Positions 7,833 through 16,506 of a DNA stretch of 64,000 nt are shown piece by piece. The stretch spans positions 1 through 64,000 of the forward strand of contig JAFGJK010000034.1 in NCBI GenBank assembly GCA_016929135.1. The letters are read 5' to 3'. The number at the start of each line of letters is the position of its first letter. Position 1 is the stretch's first letter. The translations under genes were made by a program, and so were the position numbers. The notes beneath the pieces were generated by a model, which ran no database searches, was not told where the DNA came from, and worked only from the letters and a program-made list of their open reading frames with translations. Source of the stretch: Spirochaetota bacterium (GTDB taxonomy: Bacteria; Spirochaetota; UBA4802; UBA5550).

Positions 7833-8630
7833 TCACCAGAGAAAGGGTACCAGCGCCCGGCGCGAGGCGGGGTAATCGGCGAAGTGCTCCCGGTACCACC
7901 GGTGGTTTTCCCGGGCCCGGGGTATCAGGTTTGCCGCGGTGATCGCCAGAATGAAGACCCCGGCGAGCGACCAGGTGAAGACGGCGAAGCCGGTCCAGGC
8001 GATGATCTCCCCGAGATACTGCGGGCTCGTGACATAGGTGAAGGCCCCGCCGCGTGGGATCGAGTAGCGACCGCTTCTCGGCTCGCCTTCCGTCTGCCTC
8101 GGCCGCAGGTTCCGGATGACGGAATCGGAATGGATGTTCAGCAGGTACCCGGCGTAATAGACGGCGATGCCGACGATGAACCGGGGATCGGCGAGCCAAT
8201 GGAGGGTATAGCGGACCCCGAACTCGGTGAAGTAGACGGCGTTCAGGTAGCCGTGCAGTGCCGTCACGATCCACCCGGACATCACCACGGCGAGATTGAA
8301 GGTACGCCGATGGCCGGGATCGACCCTCATCTTCAGGGGGAAGATGAATCCCCGGTTTGCGTAGTGCACGATCCACACGGCGAGAAACACCAGCGGCACG
8401 GCATCGAAGGCGTTGCGTCCCCGAAAGAAGAAGAAGAGGAAGCTGAGGGTCGCCGGCAGCTCCATGAGAAACCACCCGAGCCTGGGATCAAGGCGAATCC
8501 CGAAGCGCTCCGTCCCGAACCTCCCGTAGGGGGTTTTCACGAAGCACATCCCGATTATCGTGAAGAAGACCAGCCCGAAGGCGGCGAGGAGCAGCGTATC
8601 GTACGTTATGTTGCCGGTATACCAGGCCAT
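7833..8630 (-). CDS. Steroid 5-alpha-reductase-family membrane protein
   Basis: The 265-residue polytopic protein has about six or seven membrane helices. It ends with the family's conserved C-terminal block: RGGAFTYVTSPQYLGEII, followed by NLIPRARENHRWYREHF and a Tyr-Pro-x-x-Arg-type tail. This is the NADPH-binding part of 3-oxo-5-alpha-steroid 4-dehydrogenase and isoprenylcysteine-methyltransferase-like folds. Bacterial members reduce or methylate lipid-like substrates at the inner membrane; the exact substrate is unknown. An AGGGGAC ribosome site precedes the ATG. It is transcribed alone. Confidence 0.75.
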   Translation of the reverse strand: MAWYTGNITYDTLLLAAFGLVFFTIIGMCFVKTPYGRFGTERFGIRLDPRLGWFLMELPATLSFLFFFFRGRNAFDAVPLVFLAVWIVHYANRGFIFPLKMRVDPGHRRTFNLAVVMSGWIVTALHGYLNAVYFTEFGVRYTLHWLADPRFIVGIAVYYAGYLLNIHSDSVIRNLRPRQTEGEPRSGRYSIPRGGAFTYVTSPQYLGEIIAWTGFAVFTWSLAGVFILAITAANLIPRARENHRWYREHFADYPASRRALVPFLW

Positions 8631-8856
8631 GGTTGTCCCCTTTTACTGCCGATTTATCAGTCAGCGGCGCGCCCGGATCGGGAGCCCCGTGGTGGATGTT
8701 GCACGGCGACGCAATATCGGCAATAAAAAAATAAAAAGTGTTTGAAGAAAGCACGACGATGGGTTTCTATCGGGGCATGTCGTTGTGCGGCGCCACCGGC
8801 GTAACGCGGTGCGCTGTCGTGCGGCCATCCTGTACGGTCATTCCGGGAGGCATGCC

Positions 8857-9600
8857 ATGAAAAAACCGGTAAAGCGGCTGCTCGCCGTGGCGGGGGTCCT
8901 GGTGACGGCGGTCGTCATATCCATGGGGCTGTACGTTTTCAAGTTCATGTCCGAGTTGAAAAAGATGTCCCCGCTCCCCACGAAGCTGATCACCGACGGA
9001 ATCTACTCGGTGAACGACAAATTCGTCAACCTCTACATCGTACGGCAGGGGAACGCGTCCATCGCCATCGACGGCGCAAACGACCTGGAGAACGTGAAAA
9101 ACGAGATGTCGCAGGCAGGGCTCGACCCGGAAGCGGTGCAGGCGGTCTTCCTCACCCACACCGACGAAGACCACGTGGCGGCGCTCCCCCTCTTCGCGAA
9201 CGCGGTGGTCTATATCTCCAAGGCCGAGGAGCAGATGATCGACGGGAAGACAAGGCGCGCCCTCCTGTTCCACAACAAGGCGATCCCCTCGTACAAAACC
9301 CTCGAGGACGGTGAGACGATCGATGTCGGCGGGATACAGGTGAAATGCATCACCACTCCCGGGCACACACCCGGCGCCGCCTGCTATATCGTGGACGGCA
9401 AATACCTCTTCACCGGTGACACCCTGAGCCTCAAGGAGGGCCGCGTCGCGCTCTTCAACGAATTCTTCAATATGGACTCGGAAGCGGAGCAGCAATCCTG
9501 GGAGAAGATCATGGACCTTCCCGGGGTACAATACCTGCTCACTGCACACTACGGCCTCACCGATGATTACCGGAGGGCCTTCGAGAAGATACGGAAGTAG
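8857..9600 (+). CDS. Membrane-anchored metallo-beta-lactamase-fold hydrolase
   Basis: The ATG at 8857 follows GGGAGG. The product (247 residues) has an N-terminal membrane anchor (residues about 7-30). An MBL-fold domain follows: HTDEDHVAAL near residue 110, TPGHTPGAA near 170, FTGDTLSL near 188 and a C-terminal TAHYGLTDD. The first metal motif reads HxDxDH instead of the usual HxHxDH, so one His ligand is replaced by Asp. The remaining ligands look intact. Such proteins hydrolyse esters, thioesters or lactones; the substrate is unknown. The downstream HD-domain gene starts 29 bases later, suggesting an operon. Confidence 0.78.
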   Translation: MKKPVKRLLAVAGVLVTAVVISMGLYVFKFMSELKKMSPLPTKLITDGIYSVNDKFVNLYIVRQGNASIAIDGANDLENVKNEMSQAGLDPEAVQAVFLTHTDEDHVAALPLFANAVVYISKAEEQMIDGKTRRALLFHNKAIPSYKTLEDGETIDVGGIQVKCITTPGHTPGAACYIVDGKYLFTGDTLSLKEGRVALFNEFFNMDSEAEQQSWEKIMDLPGVQYLLTAHYGLTDDYRRAFEKIRK

Positions 9601-9628
9601 CACTCGTCGAAGGGGGGACTGGGAACAG

Positions 9629-10213
9629 ATGGAGCGGATACGGGCGCAGATAGCCTTCATTCTCGAGATCGATAAGCTGAAGAGCGTGTTCCGGAGAAAC
9701 TACCTCTCCGACGGTTCCAGGGTGGAAAACGATGCCGAGCACTCCTGGTTTTTCGCCATGGCCGCGCTTATCCTCCAGGAGCACGCCGTTGATTCCATAG
9801 ACACCCACAGGGTGATAGAAATGGCGCTGATCCACGACATCGTCGAGATCGACGCGGGGGACACCCTGATCTACGACGAGGAGGCGAAGCAGGACCAGGC
9901 AGCACGGGAGGAGACAGCCGCACGAAGGCTCTTCTTCCTCCTGCCGGAGGACCAGGCGTCGCGCTACTACGGGCTCTGGAGGGAATTCGAGCTCCAGGAG
10001 TCCCCCGAGTCGAGGTTCGCCAGGGCGATCGATCGCTTCGCCGCCATCATACTGAACCACTCCTCGCGCGGGAAGGCATGGAAGGAGCACGGCATCACGG
10101 CGGAGAGGATCCGTGAGATCAATAGCAGGATCGCCCATGGCTCACCCGCGCTGTGGGAGGAGGTGAGGATGCTGATCGATGATGCCGTGGCCCGGGGATT
10201 TCTGAAGGAATGA
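9629..10213 (+). CDS. HD-domain nucleotidase, YfbR/HDDC2-like
   Basis: The start at 9629 is preceded by a purine-rich AGGGGGGA. The 194-residue protein has the HD metal motif pieces: NDAEHSW near residue 32, ALIHDIVEIDAGD near residue 68, and a C-terminal Asp in RAIDRFAA. This matches the HDDC2/YfbR-type 5'-deoxyribonucleotidase family, which removes phosphate from dNMPs in the cytoplasm. Its stop codon overlaps or nearly abuts the next gene, so the two are probably co-transcribed. Exact nucleotide preference cannot be read from the sequence. Confidence 0.78.
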   Translation: MERIRAQIAFILEIDKLKSVFRRNYLSDGSRVENDAEHSWFFAMAALILQEHAVDSIDTHRVIEMALIHDIVEIDAGDTLIYDEEAKQDQAAREETAARRLFFLLPEDQASRYYGLWREFELQESPESRFARAIDRFAAIILNHSSRGKAWKEHGITAERIREINSRIAHGSPALWEEVRMLIDDAVARGFLKE

Positions 10214-10215
10214 CC

Positions 10216-11214
10216 ATGAAGATCCTCGCTGCAATGGTTGCGATCGCCGCCATTCTCGTCCTCAGGCCGGTCCTCGCACTCACCGATACAGACATCCTGC
10301 TCACCGATGGGGACATCGCGGCACTGGGGGGATCGCGCATCGGCGAGCGCTGTGCGGTATCGGTGCAGGCCCACAGCCTCTTCGACATGTTCTCGCGCGG
10401 CGCCCTCGCCCAGGCGATGCCGCAGTCTTCGTCACAGCGGTATGTGTCCCTGCTGGCCGGCGGCGTCAAAACAACGGTCTACTACTACCGTTTCAGGAAC
10501 CGCGACGAGGCCTCGAGGGCGCTGCAGTTCGTGCGCCCCTTCATCTGGGGGGGCGACCGGCCGTCGATCCTGCACCCGGAACGCATCTACCATTTCGACA
10601 ACTACCTTCTGGTGGTATCCTCACCCTCCAGGAATCCCGTGGACGACATGATCGCCGATAAGGTGCTCCGCATTCCGGTACCCCGATCACTCCTGCAGAC
10701 ACTGCAGGTGAGAATGCGCTGCGGCGGAAGGGAATTCGATTCCCCCTGCGGCGTGCTGGAATCGCTGGGGACCGGCGGGCCACTGCCGGTGGCGGCAGGG
10801 GGTCCCTGCTTCGGGCATTCCTGGGAGATAGGAAGCGATGGACGCATCGAGAAGACCTTCTACGAGGTGCTACATATAAAAGCGGAGAGGGATGGTCTGC
10901 ACGCCCTCTGGATGCCGGTGCGGCCGGACAACGACGGAGAGAGGGTGCAGATGGAGGGGCTCATCGCCAGGCAGAAGGGCGGCGGTGTGGCAGAGCCCCC
11001 GGAAGACCTCGCCGCCTACCTCGCCGGCATGTTCACGAAACATGCCGTCCCCCTGAAATACTGCGGAACCCGCCGGGCATACCTCTCGACGAAGGGGAAT
11101 ACCGCGCAGCTGCTGCGGGTGCGGGAGGGGTACGTCCTGATCGTTGCCACCGAGCACTGGACCGGCAGGCCCGAGAGGATCATTCTGGCCTATTTCTGGA
11201 ACCGCACGAGATAG
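10216..11214 (+). CDS. Secreted protein of unknown function
   Basis: Two ATGs are possible (10210 and 10216). The second leaves 6 bases after the GAAGGA ribosome site and is preferred. The 332-residue product begins with a signal peptide (KILAAMVAIAAILVLRPVLA). It has no domain I recognise. Visible features are scattered Cys pairs, a YYYRFRNRDEASRALQFV segment resembling the DUF4367/DUF6599-like secreted folds, and a C-terminal YVLIVATEHWTG strand. It follows the HD-nucleotidase gene with almost no gap. A periplasmic location is inferred. Confidence 0.6.
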   Translation: MKILAAMVAIAAILVLRPVLALTDTDILLTDGDIAALGGSRIGERCAVSVQAHSLFDMFSRGALAQAMPQSSSQRYVSLLAGGVKTTVYYYRFRNRDEASRALQFVRPFIWGGDRPSILHPERIYHFDNYLLVVSSPSRNPVDDMIADKVLRIPVPRSLLQTLQVRMRCGGREFDSPCGVLESLGTGGPLPVAAGGPCFGHSWEIGSDGRIEKTFYEVLHIKAERDGLHALWMPVRPDNDGERVQMEGLIARQKGGGVAEPPEDLAAYLAGMFTKHAVPLKYCGTRRAYLSTKGNTAQLLRVREGYVLIVATEHWTGRPERIILAYFWNRTR

Positions 11215-11219
11215 CCGGC

Positions 11220-12251
11220 CTAGCGCCCCCCGCGGGACTTCACCTCTCTCGCCTTTTCCATCCACCGGGCCGCCTCGTCCTTTCTCCCCATCTGCTGCAT
11301 CAGGGCGGCGATGTTGTGATAGGGCACATAGTTCCCGGGATCGCACCGGATGCTCTGCCGGTAGTATCCCAGGGCCCTCTCGTACCGATTCAGGTCGAAG
11401 CAGACGTCCCCCAGTGTGGTGTAGGTGGACGCCCTGTTCGGATCGAGGCCGGCAGCCCTCTCCAGGTCCTCCAGCGCCTTCTTCGGCATCTTCAGCACCG
11501 AAAGGGCGCTCCCCCTGTTGTGGTAGGCCGACGAGAGGAGGGGGTAGAGCTCGACGGCCTTGGAGAACAGGGGCACCGATTCCCGATACTTCTTCCGCTC
11601 CAGCAGCCACGCGCCGATGTTGTTGTACTGCACCCCGATGAACTCCTTCCTGCTCAGGGTCTTCAGGTACACCCCGCGGTCGATGGATTCCTTCGCGATG
11701 TTGAGGCGCTTCACGTAAAAGGCATCCTGCCGGGGCACCCCCTCGATGGGCTCCCAGTCCAGGTAGGTGCCGTCGTCGAAGCAGAAGCGGACGAAGCTGT
11801 GCCCCGGCGCATACACCGGCACGATCGGTATCCGCAGCACCTCCCCGATGGAGGTGTAGAGGGCCGCATAGTTATCGCAGTCGATGCTTTTCGCGGCGAT
11901 GCCCCTCCCCAGCAGCAGGTTGTTCTTGAAGCGGAATCCCTCGCTTTTGAGCAGGCTGTCGATGGCCCGGAGCGCGAGCACCGCCTCCTCGGTGGTGTAG
12001 GCAGGACGCATCGGCACCGATCCCAAAGCCCTGTTGATGAGTCCCGTCAAATACGTTCCCGCCTCCCCGGTGGCTCCCAGGGGAGACTCCATCTCCAGGA
12101 AGAGGTGGGCGATGGTTGCGGGCACGCCGGTGTATTCCTTTTTTTTGCCCGTCTCCTGCGCGGCCAAGTGGTTCAGAGCACTGTCGCCATTATACCGCGG
12201 CACTATGCACAGTATGACGGCAAGGGCGATGATGACTTTTCTCGTGTCCAT
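11220..12251 (-). CDS. Secreted transglutaminase-like protein with TPR repeats
   Basis: The 343-residue protein starts with a signal sequence or anchor. It has a transglutaminase/cysteine-protease-like core with a plausible Cys-His-Asp triad (Cys in IDCDNYAALY, His in APGHSFVRF, Asp in YLDWEP). At least four tetratricopeptide repeats follow from about residue 205 to the end (YNNIGAWLLE, YHNRGSALSV, YTTLGDVCFD, YHNIAALMQQ). Related bacterial proteins are periplasmic and may cleave or cross-link peptides, with TPRs binding partners. The ATG follows GAGGA at a 7-base spacing. It is convergent with the preceding unknown gene, 5 bases apart. Confidence 0.72.
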   Translation of the reverse strand: MDTRKVIIALAVILCIVPRYNGDSALNHLAAQETGKKKEYTGVPATIAHLFLEMESPLGATGEAGTYLTGLINRALGSVPMRPAYTTEEAVLALRAIDSLLKSEGFRFKNNLLLGRGIAAKSIDCDNYAALYTSIGEVLRIPIVPVYAPGHSFVRFCFDDGTYLDWEPIEGVPRQDAFYVKRLNIAKESIDRGVYLKTLSRKEFIGVQYNNIGAWLLERKKYRESVPLFSKAVELYPLLSSAYHNRGSALSVLKMPKKALEDLERAAGLDPNRASTYTTLGDVCFDLNRYERALGYYRQSIRCDPGNYVPYHNIAALMQQMGRKDEAARWMEKAREVKSRGGR

Positions 12252-12653
12252 GGGATGATCCTCTGCAGGAATCCATGGAAAGTCAACCAGAATACCGCCC
12301 CCCCCAGGGGGCCAGAGCCCCCTGTGTTCACGATTCCTGGCTGGTAAAAAAAGGTGCCGCCGGCCTGTTTAAATTTTTTTCAATAATCCCCCGGCCGATC
12401 GTCTATCTCCATGGAGGGCGGTGTCGAGGCTGCGCCTCTGCCTCACGCGCCCATCCCGTGCCATCACGGTTCTCGCCATTGGTGTTTTTTTCCTCAGCCA
12501 CACCGGGCGGTACGGCACCCGCCTGCCGTTCCGCCCGGTCCTCCCTGCACTCCTCGCTTTCCGATGTGTGCCGGAGATCCGGCCGCATCGGATTTTGTCC
12601 ATAACCGCGGAAATGCATTGCGGAAAATCGACGGGTGACCTATATGGATCCCC
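12252..12653. other. Intergenic region between divergent genes, with a GC-rich hairpin
   Basis: About 400 bases separate the divergent TPR/transglutaminase and LysE genes. Bases 12305-12324 form a perfect 8-bp inverted repeat (CAGGGGGC / GCCCCCTG, four-base loop) without a T-run on either side, so it is not a standard terminator; it lies in the leader of the minus-strand gene. Several short ORFs cross the region, but none has a ribosome site and plausible composition. Confidence 0.45.
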
Positions 12654-13316
12654 ATGAAGACGCTGCTGCGAGGTTTCAGGTTCGGGATGCTGCTGCAGCT
12701 GGCGGTGGGACCTGTCTGCCTCTTCGTATTCACCATGGCGAACAGGGAGGGCTTCGCCGCAGCGGAATTCGCGGTGCTGGGGGTCGCCCTGGCGGACGCC
12801 CTGTACGTCCTGGCCGCTGTCGCCGGGATCGCCCCCTTTCTGGAGAGCCAGAGGGCCCGGAGGCTCCTCAGGAATCTCGGCGCCGCAGTGGTGCTGCTCT
12901 TCGGCATCGGGATCATCGTCTCATCGCTGCGAATCCGGGGCACGGCCATCCCGTTTCCCGGCATCGCCGCGGAAGCCGGGGGGCCCTTTCTCGGCGGATT
13001 TCTCCTCACCGCCTCCAACCCCCTGACAATCATCTTCTGGGCCGGCGTTTTCTCCTCCAGGATCTCCGCTGAAAACCCGGGCAGATTGGGAGCACTCTGC
13101 TTCGGATCCGGCGCGGTGCTGGCGACGCCACTCTTCCTCTCCGGTATCGCAGTGGCAGGCGCCGCCGCAACGCGCTTTCTGCCGGAAACGATCACCGACA
13201 TGGTCGCCCTTGGAGCCGGGCTGGTCCTAGTCCTCTACGCGGTGAACTCCTGGAGCGGCGGCAGGCTGTGGCGAAGAGTTGCGGACCGCCGCTCCGCGCC
13301 CCGCAGCGATCAATGA
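12654..13316 (+). CDS. LysE/RhtB-family amino-acid exporter
   Basis: The 220-residue inner-membrane protein has about six hydrophobic helices and the LysE/RhtB hallmarks. These are an N-terminal GMLLQLAVGPVCLFVF segment (the conserved GP motif), a Gly/Ala-rich second helix, and TASNPLTIIFWAGVF in the middle (the conserved NP near residue 123). Family members export lysine, threonine, homoserine or other small amino acids. Its end overlaps the end of trpA by 7 bases on the opposite strand. A link to tryptophan or another amino acid is possible from the position alone but is not shown. Confidence 0.8.
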   Translation: MKTLLRGFRFGMLLQLAVGPVCLFVFTMANREGFAAAEFAVLGVALADALYVLAAVAGIAPFLESQRARRLLRNLGAAVVLLFGIGIIVSSLRIRGTAIPFPGIAAEAGGPFLGGFLLTASNPLTIIFWAGVFSSRISAENPGRLGALCFGSGAVLATPLFLSGIAVAGAAATRFLPETITDMVALGAGLVLVLYAVNSWSGGRLWRRVADRRSAPRSDQ

Positions 13317-14035
13317 TCGCCCGCGGGGACCGTCTGAAGCAGTCCCTCCAGGTACTCCCGCAGCGCCGGTAAATCCCCCTGTCGACGTACCGCTTCCGTC
13401 CCCACGACAAAGCCGTCGGCGAGCGCCAGGGCTCTCCGAGCGTCGTCCCCGTTTTTGATGCCGAACCCAATGACCACCCGCTTCCCGGTGTGCTGTCGCA
13501 CCCGGACCACCTGTTCCGTCATCTCCGTCGATTCGAAATCCGCCGTCGCCCCGGTGATTCCCCGGAGACCGATGAAGTAGACGAAGGACCCGGGGGAGTA
13601 GGAGGCCGACACAATGTCGTCCCCCCTGGATTCCAGGGTGACGAAGGGTATGATCGGCAGATCCAGGCCGCGCTCGTAAAAAAAGGAGTGCATCCTGTTG
13701 GGGAGATCCGCCAGGATCACCCCCTCCAGGAGCCCCCTGCACCGTTCCGAGAATCTCGCGATCCCGTACCGGTAGATGATGTTGCAGTAGGTCATCGCGA
13801 ACAGCCTCACGCCGCTCCTGCGGCAGGACTCCATGTCCTCCAGGATCTCCTCCACCGTGATGCCCGAATTGGCGGTCTCCATAGCGGCGCCGGCTATCAC
13901 CGGGCCGTCCGCAACCGGATCGTTGAAGGGGATCCCCACCTCAATGAAGTCCGCGCCGGCCTCGGCCACGGCCCGCATGCTTTGCACGAACCGTCCCCTG
14001 TCGGGGTAGCCCCCGAGGATGTATATGCCCTTCAT
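13310..14035 (-). CDS. trpA: Tryptophan synthase alpha subunit
   Basis: TrpA cleaves indole-3-glycerol phosphate to indole and glyceraldehyde 3-phosphate and passes indole to TrpB. The 241-residue sequence has the signature DFIEVGIPFNDPVADGP, containing the catalytic Glu and Asp. The phosphate-binding regions FVYFIGLRGITG and VIGFGIKN follow, and the frame then runs to a short C-terminus. It is slightly shorter than the usual ~260 residues. It is the last gene of the trp operon: its ATG overlaps the trpB stop (ATGA). Its own end overlaps the opposite-strand LysE gene by 7 bases. Confidence 0.95.
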   Translation of the reverse strand: MKGIYILGGYPDRGRFVQSMRAVAEAGADFIEVGIPFNDPVADGPVIAGAAMETANSGITVEEILEDMESCRRSGVRLFAMTYCNIIYRYGIARFSERCRGLLEGVILADLPNRMHSFFYERGLDLPIIPFVTLESRGDDIVSASYSPGSFVYFIGLRGITGATADFESTEMTEQVVRVRQHTGKRVVIGFGIKNGDDARRALALADGFVVGTEAVRRQGDLPALREYLEGLLQTVPAGDH

Positions 14036-15207
14036 GATTCCCCCCCTGTCATTGCGTCGATGATGTCCATGTCCTTGTCCCCCCTCCCGGAGAGGTTCAC
14101 CAGCACCGTCTTCCCCGCCAGCGATTCCGCCTGACGGAGCGCGTACCCCACGGCATGGGACGATTCAAGCGCCGGGATGATCCCCTCGAGCCTGGTCAGC
14201 TCGTGGAACGCCGTCAGGGCGGCAGCGTCGTCAACCGAGGTGTACCGCACCCGCCCCGTATCGTGCAGGTGGGCGTGCTCCGGACCCGTGCCGGCATAGT
14301 CGAGCCCGGCCGAAACGGAGTGGACGTCCTCGATCTGAAAGGTGCCGTTCTGGATCACGTAGGAGAGACAGCCCTGGAAAATCCCCCTGATGCCGCAGCC
14401 GATGGATGCTGCATTGTCCCCCGGCAGTGGAGACCGTCCGCCCGCCTCGACCCCCACGAGCTCCACCCCGCGGTCATCCAGAAACCCGCGGAACATGCCG
14501 ATGGAGTTGCTCCCACCACCGACGCAGGCGATAACGGCATCCGGGAGCCCCCCCCTCCGGGAGAAGAAGACCCTGGACTCGTCGCCGATCACCGACTGGA
14601 AATGGGCCACGATCTCCGGGAAGGGATGCGGCCCGATGGCCGATCCGATGATGTAATGGGTGTCCTGCACGCTGGCGACCCAGTCCCTGTAGGCCGCGCT
14701 CACCGCATCCTTCAGCGTCATCTGGCCAATCTCCACCACCGACACCTGGGCCCCCAGGAGCTTCATCCTGCGAACGTTCGGCAGCTGACGTTCGGCGTCG
14801 GTTCTGCCCATGTAGACTGTGCATCGGAGGCCAAAGAGTGCGGCCGCCGTTGCCGTAGCAACGCCGTGCTGGCCCGCGCCGGTTTCAGCGATCACCCTCC
14901 CCTTCCCCATGAATCTCGCCAGGAGGGCCTGTCCGATGGTGTTGTTGATCTTGTGGGCACCGGTATGCAGGAGGTCCTCTCGCTTCAGATACAGGTCGAA
15001 GCCGTACTTTTTCGAGATATTTTCTGCGAAATAGACCGGCGTGGGACGGCCGGCATAGTCCCTCATATACCCATCGAGCCTTTCCCGGTCCTCATCGCTC
15101 CTGAGAAAATTCAGAAATTCCTCCTCCAGCCTGTCCAGTGCCGGTACGAGTGTCTCCGTCACAAACTGCCCCCCGTATTCCCCGTAAAAACCGTTATGCG
15201 CCCGCAC
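14032..15207 (-). CDS. trpB: Tryptophan synthase beta subunit
   Basis: This 391-residue PLP enzyme condenses indole with serine to give tryptophan, working as an alpha2beta2 complex with TrpA. The PLP lysine lies in HTGAHKINNTIGQ. The catalytic Glu is in AETGAGQHGVA, and the glycine-rich phosphate loop is CVGGGSNSIG. The sequence is of the standard TrpB1 type (N-terminal GEYGGQFVTETL), consistent with partnership with the adjacent TrpA. Its start overlaps the end of trpF by 14 bases, and its stop overlaps the start of trpA. Confidence 0.97.
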   Translation of the reverse strand: MRAHNGFYGEYGGQFVTETLVPALDRLEEEFLNFLRSDEDRERLDGYMRDYAGRPTPVYFAENISKKYGFDLYLKREDLLHTGAHKINNTIGQALLARFMGKGRVIAETGAGQHGVATATAAALFGLRCTVYMGRTDAERQLPNVRRMKLLGAQVSVVEIGQMTLKDAVSAAYRDWVASVQDTHYIIGSAIGPHPFPEIVAHFQSVIGDESRVFFSRRGGLPDAVIACVGGGSNSIGMFRGFLDDRGVELVGVEAGGRSPLPGDNAASIGCGIRGIFQGCLSYVIQNGTFQIEDVHSVSAGLDYAGTGPEHAHLHDTGRVRYTSVDDAAALTAFHELTRLEGIIPALESSHAVGYALRQAESLAGKTVLVNLSGRGDKDMDIIDAMTGGES

Positions 15208-15736
15208 GCCGCACCTCCCGTATGAAATCCTTCATCATTGAATAACTCTTTCTTCCCCGCTCCTCCTCGACGCCGCTGGAAACATCGATTCCGAAGGGGG
15301 AGAAACGCCTGACGATATCGCCCACATTGCTGCGATCCATTCCGCCGGAGAGAATGATCCTTCCGTCGAGCCCGGCGATCCAGTCAGGGAATCCTGACGC
15401 AACGCCGCTCCCCCTGCTGGAGTCGAAGAGAAAATAGGAATACCGCCGCTCCCCGGGATGCTCCGCCCCCGCCAGGATCAGGCGTCCCACCGGTAGGTAC
15501 CGGTAGATCTGTATGTAATCCACCGCATCGTAGACGGGGGCCACCTCCTGGAAATCGATCCCCACCGCCACGGTGACGATCCGTTCCCCGGCATAGCGCG
15601 CCATGTCGGCAACGCCGTCGGGATCGCAATACCGGGGGCTGGGGCGGTGCATCACGAAACCCACCGCGTTGTACCCGGCTTCCACCGCCCAATCCACCTG
15701 CTCCCGTGTTTGAATGCCGCACACCTTTACGAACAT
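15194..15736 (-). CDS. trpF: Phosphoribosylanthranilate isomerase
   Basis: TrpF isomerises N-(5'-phosphoribosyl)anthranilate to CdRP. The product is 180 residues, short for the family (about 200). It has the N-terminal catalytic Cys in FVKVCGIQT, the general-acid Asp in FLFDSSRGSG, and the phosphate-binding segments IILSGGMD and GIDVSSGVE. The start at 15736 gives a 10-base overlap with trpC. A longer open frame upstream is a shadow of trpC. It is the fourth structural gene of the operon. Confidence 0.93.
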   Translation of the reverse strand: MFVKVCGIQTREQVDWAVEAGYNAVGFVMHRPSPRYCDPDGVADMARYAGERIVTVAVGIDFQEVAPVYDAVDYIQIYRYLPVGRLILAGAEHPGERRYSYFLFDSSRGSGVASGFPDWIAGLDGRIILSGGMDRSNVGDIVRRFSPFGIDVSSGVEEERGRKSYSMMKDFIREVRRAGA

Positions 15737-16500
15737 GTCTCCTCCAGCCCACCGTAGAGTCTCCGCAGCTCCCCCGCGGGATCCCCCGCCCTCATGAGGG
15801 CGGTACCCACCAGGAAGGCGTCCGCTCCCGCGCTCCTCATGGTGCGCACGTCCCCTGCCGTGGCGATACCGCTCTCGGCCACCTTCAGGAACTCCCCCCG
15901 CACCAGACGCATCGTGTTCGCCGCCGCCTCCAGATCGACCTCGAAGCTGTCCAGGTCCCTGGCGTTCACGCCCACCATAGAGAGGTCGACCCTCCGGATC
16001 CGCTCGAACTCGTCGATTCGGTGGATCTCGTGGAGCACCTGGAGCCCCAACGCCAGGGCCACCGCGGTGAGCCTCCTGATCTCCCGCTCCGTGAGGATCG
16101 AGACGATGAGGAGTACCGCGTCGGCGCCGCATTCATACGCCCTGTGTATCTGGTGCTCGTGTACGATGAAGTCCTTGCAGAGCACCGGGGCATCAACACT
16201 GGAGGACACCTGTTCCAGGTCCCGGAAGCTCCCCTTGAAATACGTTGACTCCGTGAGCACGCTGATCGCCCCCGCACCCCCCTTCCGGTATTCCTCCGCC
16301 TGCCGGCAGGGGTCCGCCCCAGGGCTGATGACTCCGGCCGAGGGGGACGCCTTCTTCACCTCGGCGATGAAGGGACGCGCCGTCAGCGACTCGGAGATCC
16401 TGAAGATTCCCCTTCGCCTCTGCCGTTTCCCCGGGCCGGCCCTCATCGCCTCTGCCCTCTTCAGCTCTATGATATCCCTGAGTACACCGTTCATATCCAA
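15727..16500 (-). CDS. trpC: Indole-3-glycerol-phosphate synthase
   Basis: TrpC converts CdRP to indole-3-glycerol phosphate. The 257-residue TIM-barrel protein contains PFIAEVKKASPSAG (catalytic Lys), SVLTESTYFKGS, LCKDFIV (second catalytic Lys), HEIHRIDE (catalytic Glu region), VGVNARDL and VAESGI. These are the conserved strand-end motifs in order. The usual INNR motif reads VNAR here, a minor change. It starts 6 bases after the trpGD stop and overlaps trpF. Confidence 0.95.
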   Translation of the reverse strand: MDMNGVLRDIIELKRAEAMRAGPGKRQRRRGIFRISESLTARPFIAEVKKASPSAGVISPGADPCRQAEEYRKGGAGAISVLTESTYFKGSFRDLEQVSSSVDAPVLCKDFIVHEHQIHRAYECGADAVLLIVSILTEREIRRLTAVALALGLQVLHEIHRIDEFERIRRVDLSMVGVNARDLDSFEVDLEAAANTMRLVRGEFLKVAESGIATAGDVRTMRSAGADAFLVGTALMRAGDPAGELRRLYGGLEETCS

Positions 16501-16506
16501 CTCCGG

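Noticed and set aside
12403..12657. Several short overlapping ORFs on both strands before the LysE gene
   Set aside because: None has a ribosome site or plausible amino-acid pattern; they arise from the high GC content.
15737..16132. N-terminal extension of trpF
   Set aside because: These codons are a shadow of trpC; the true protein begins with the family's FVKVCGI motif at 15736.
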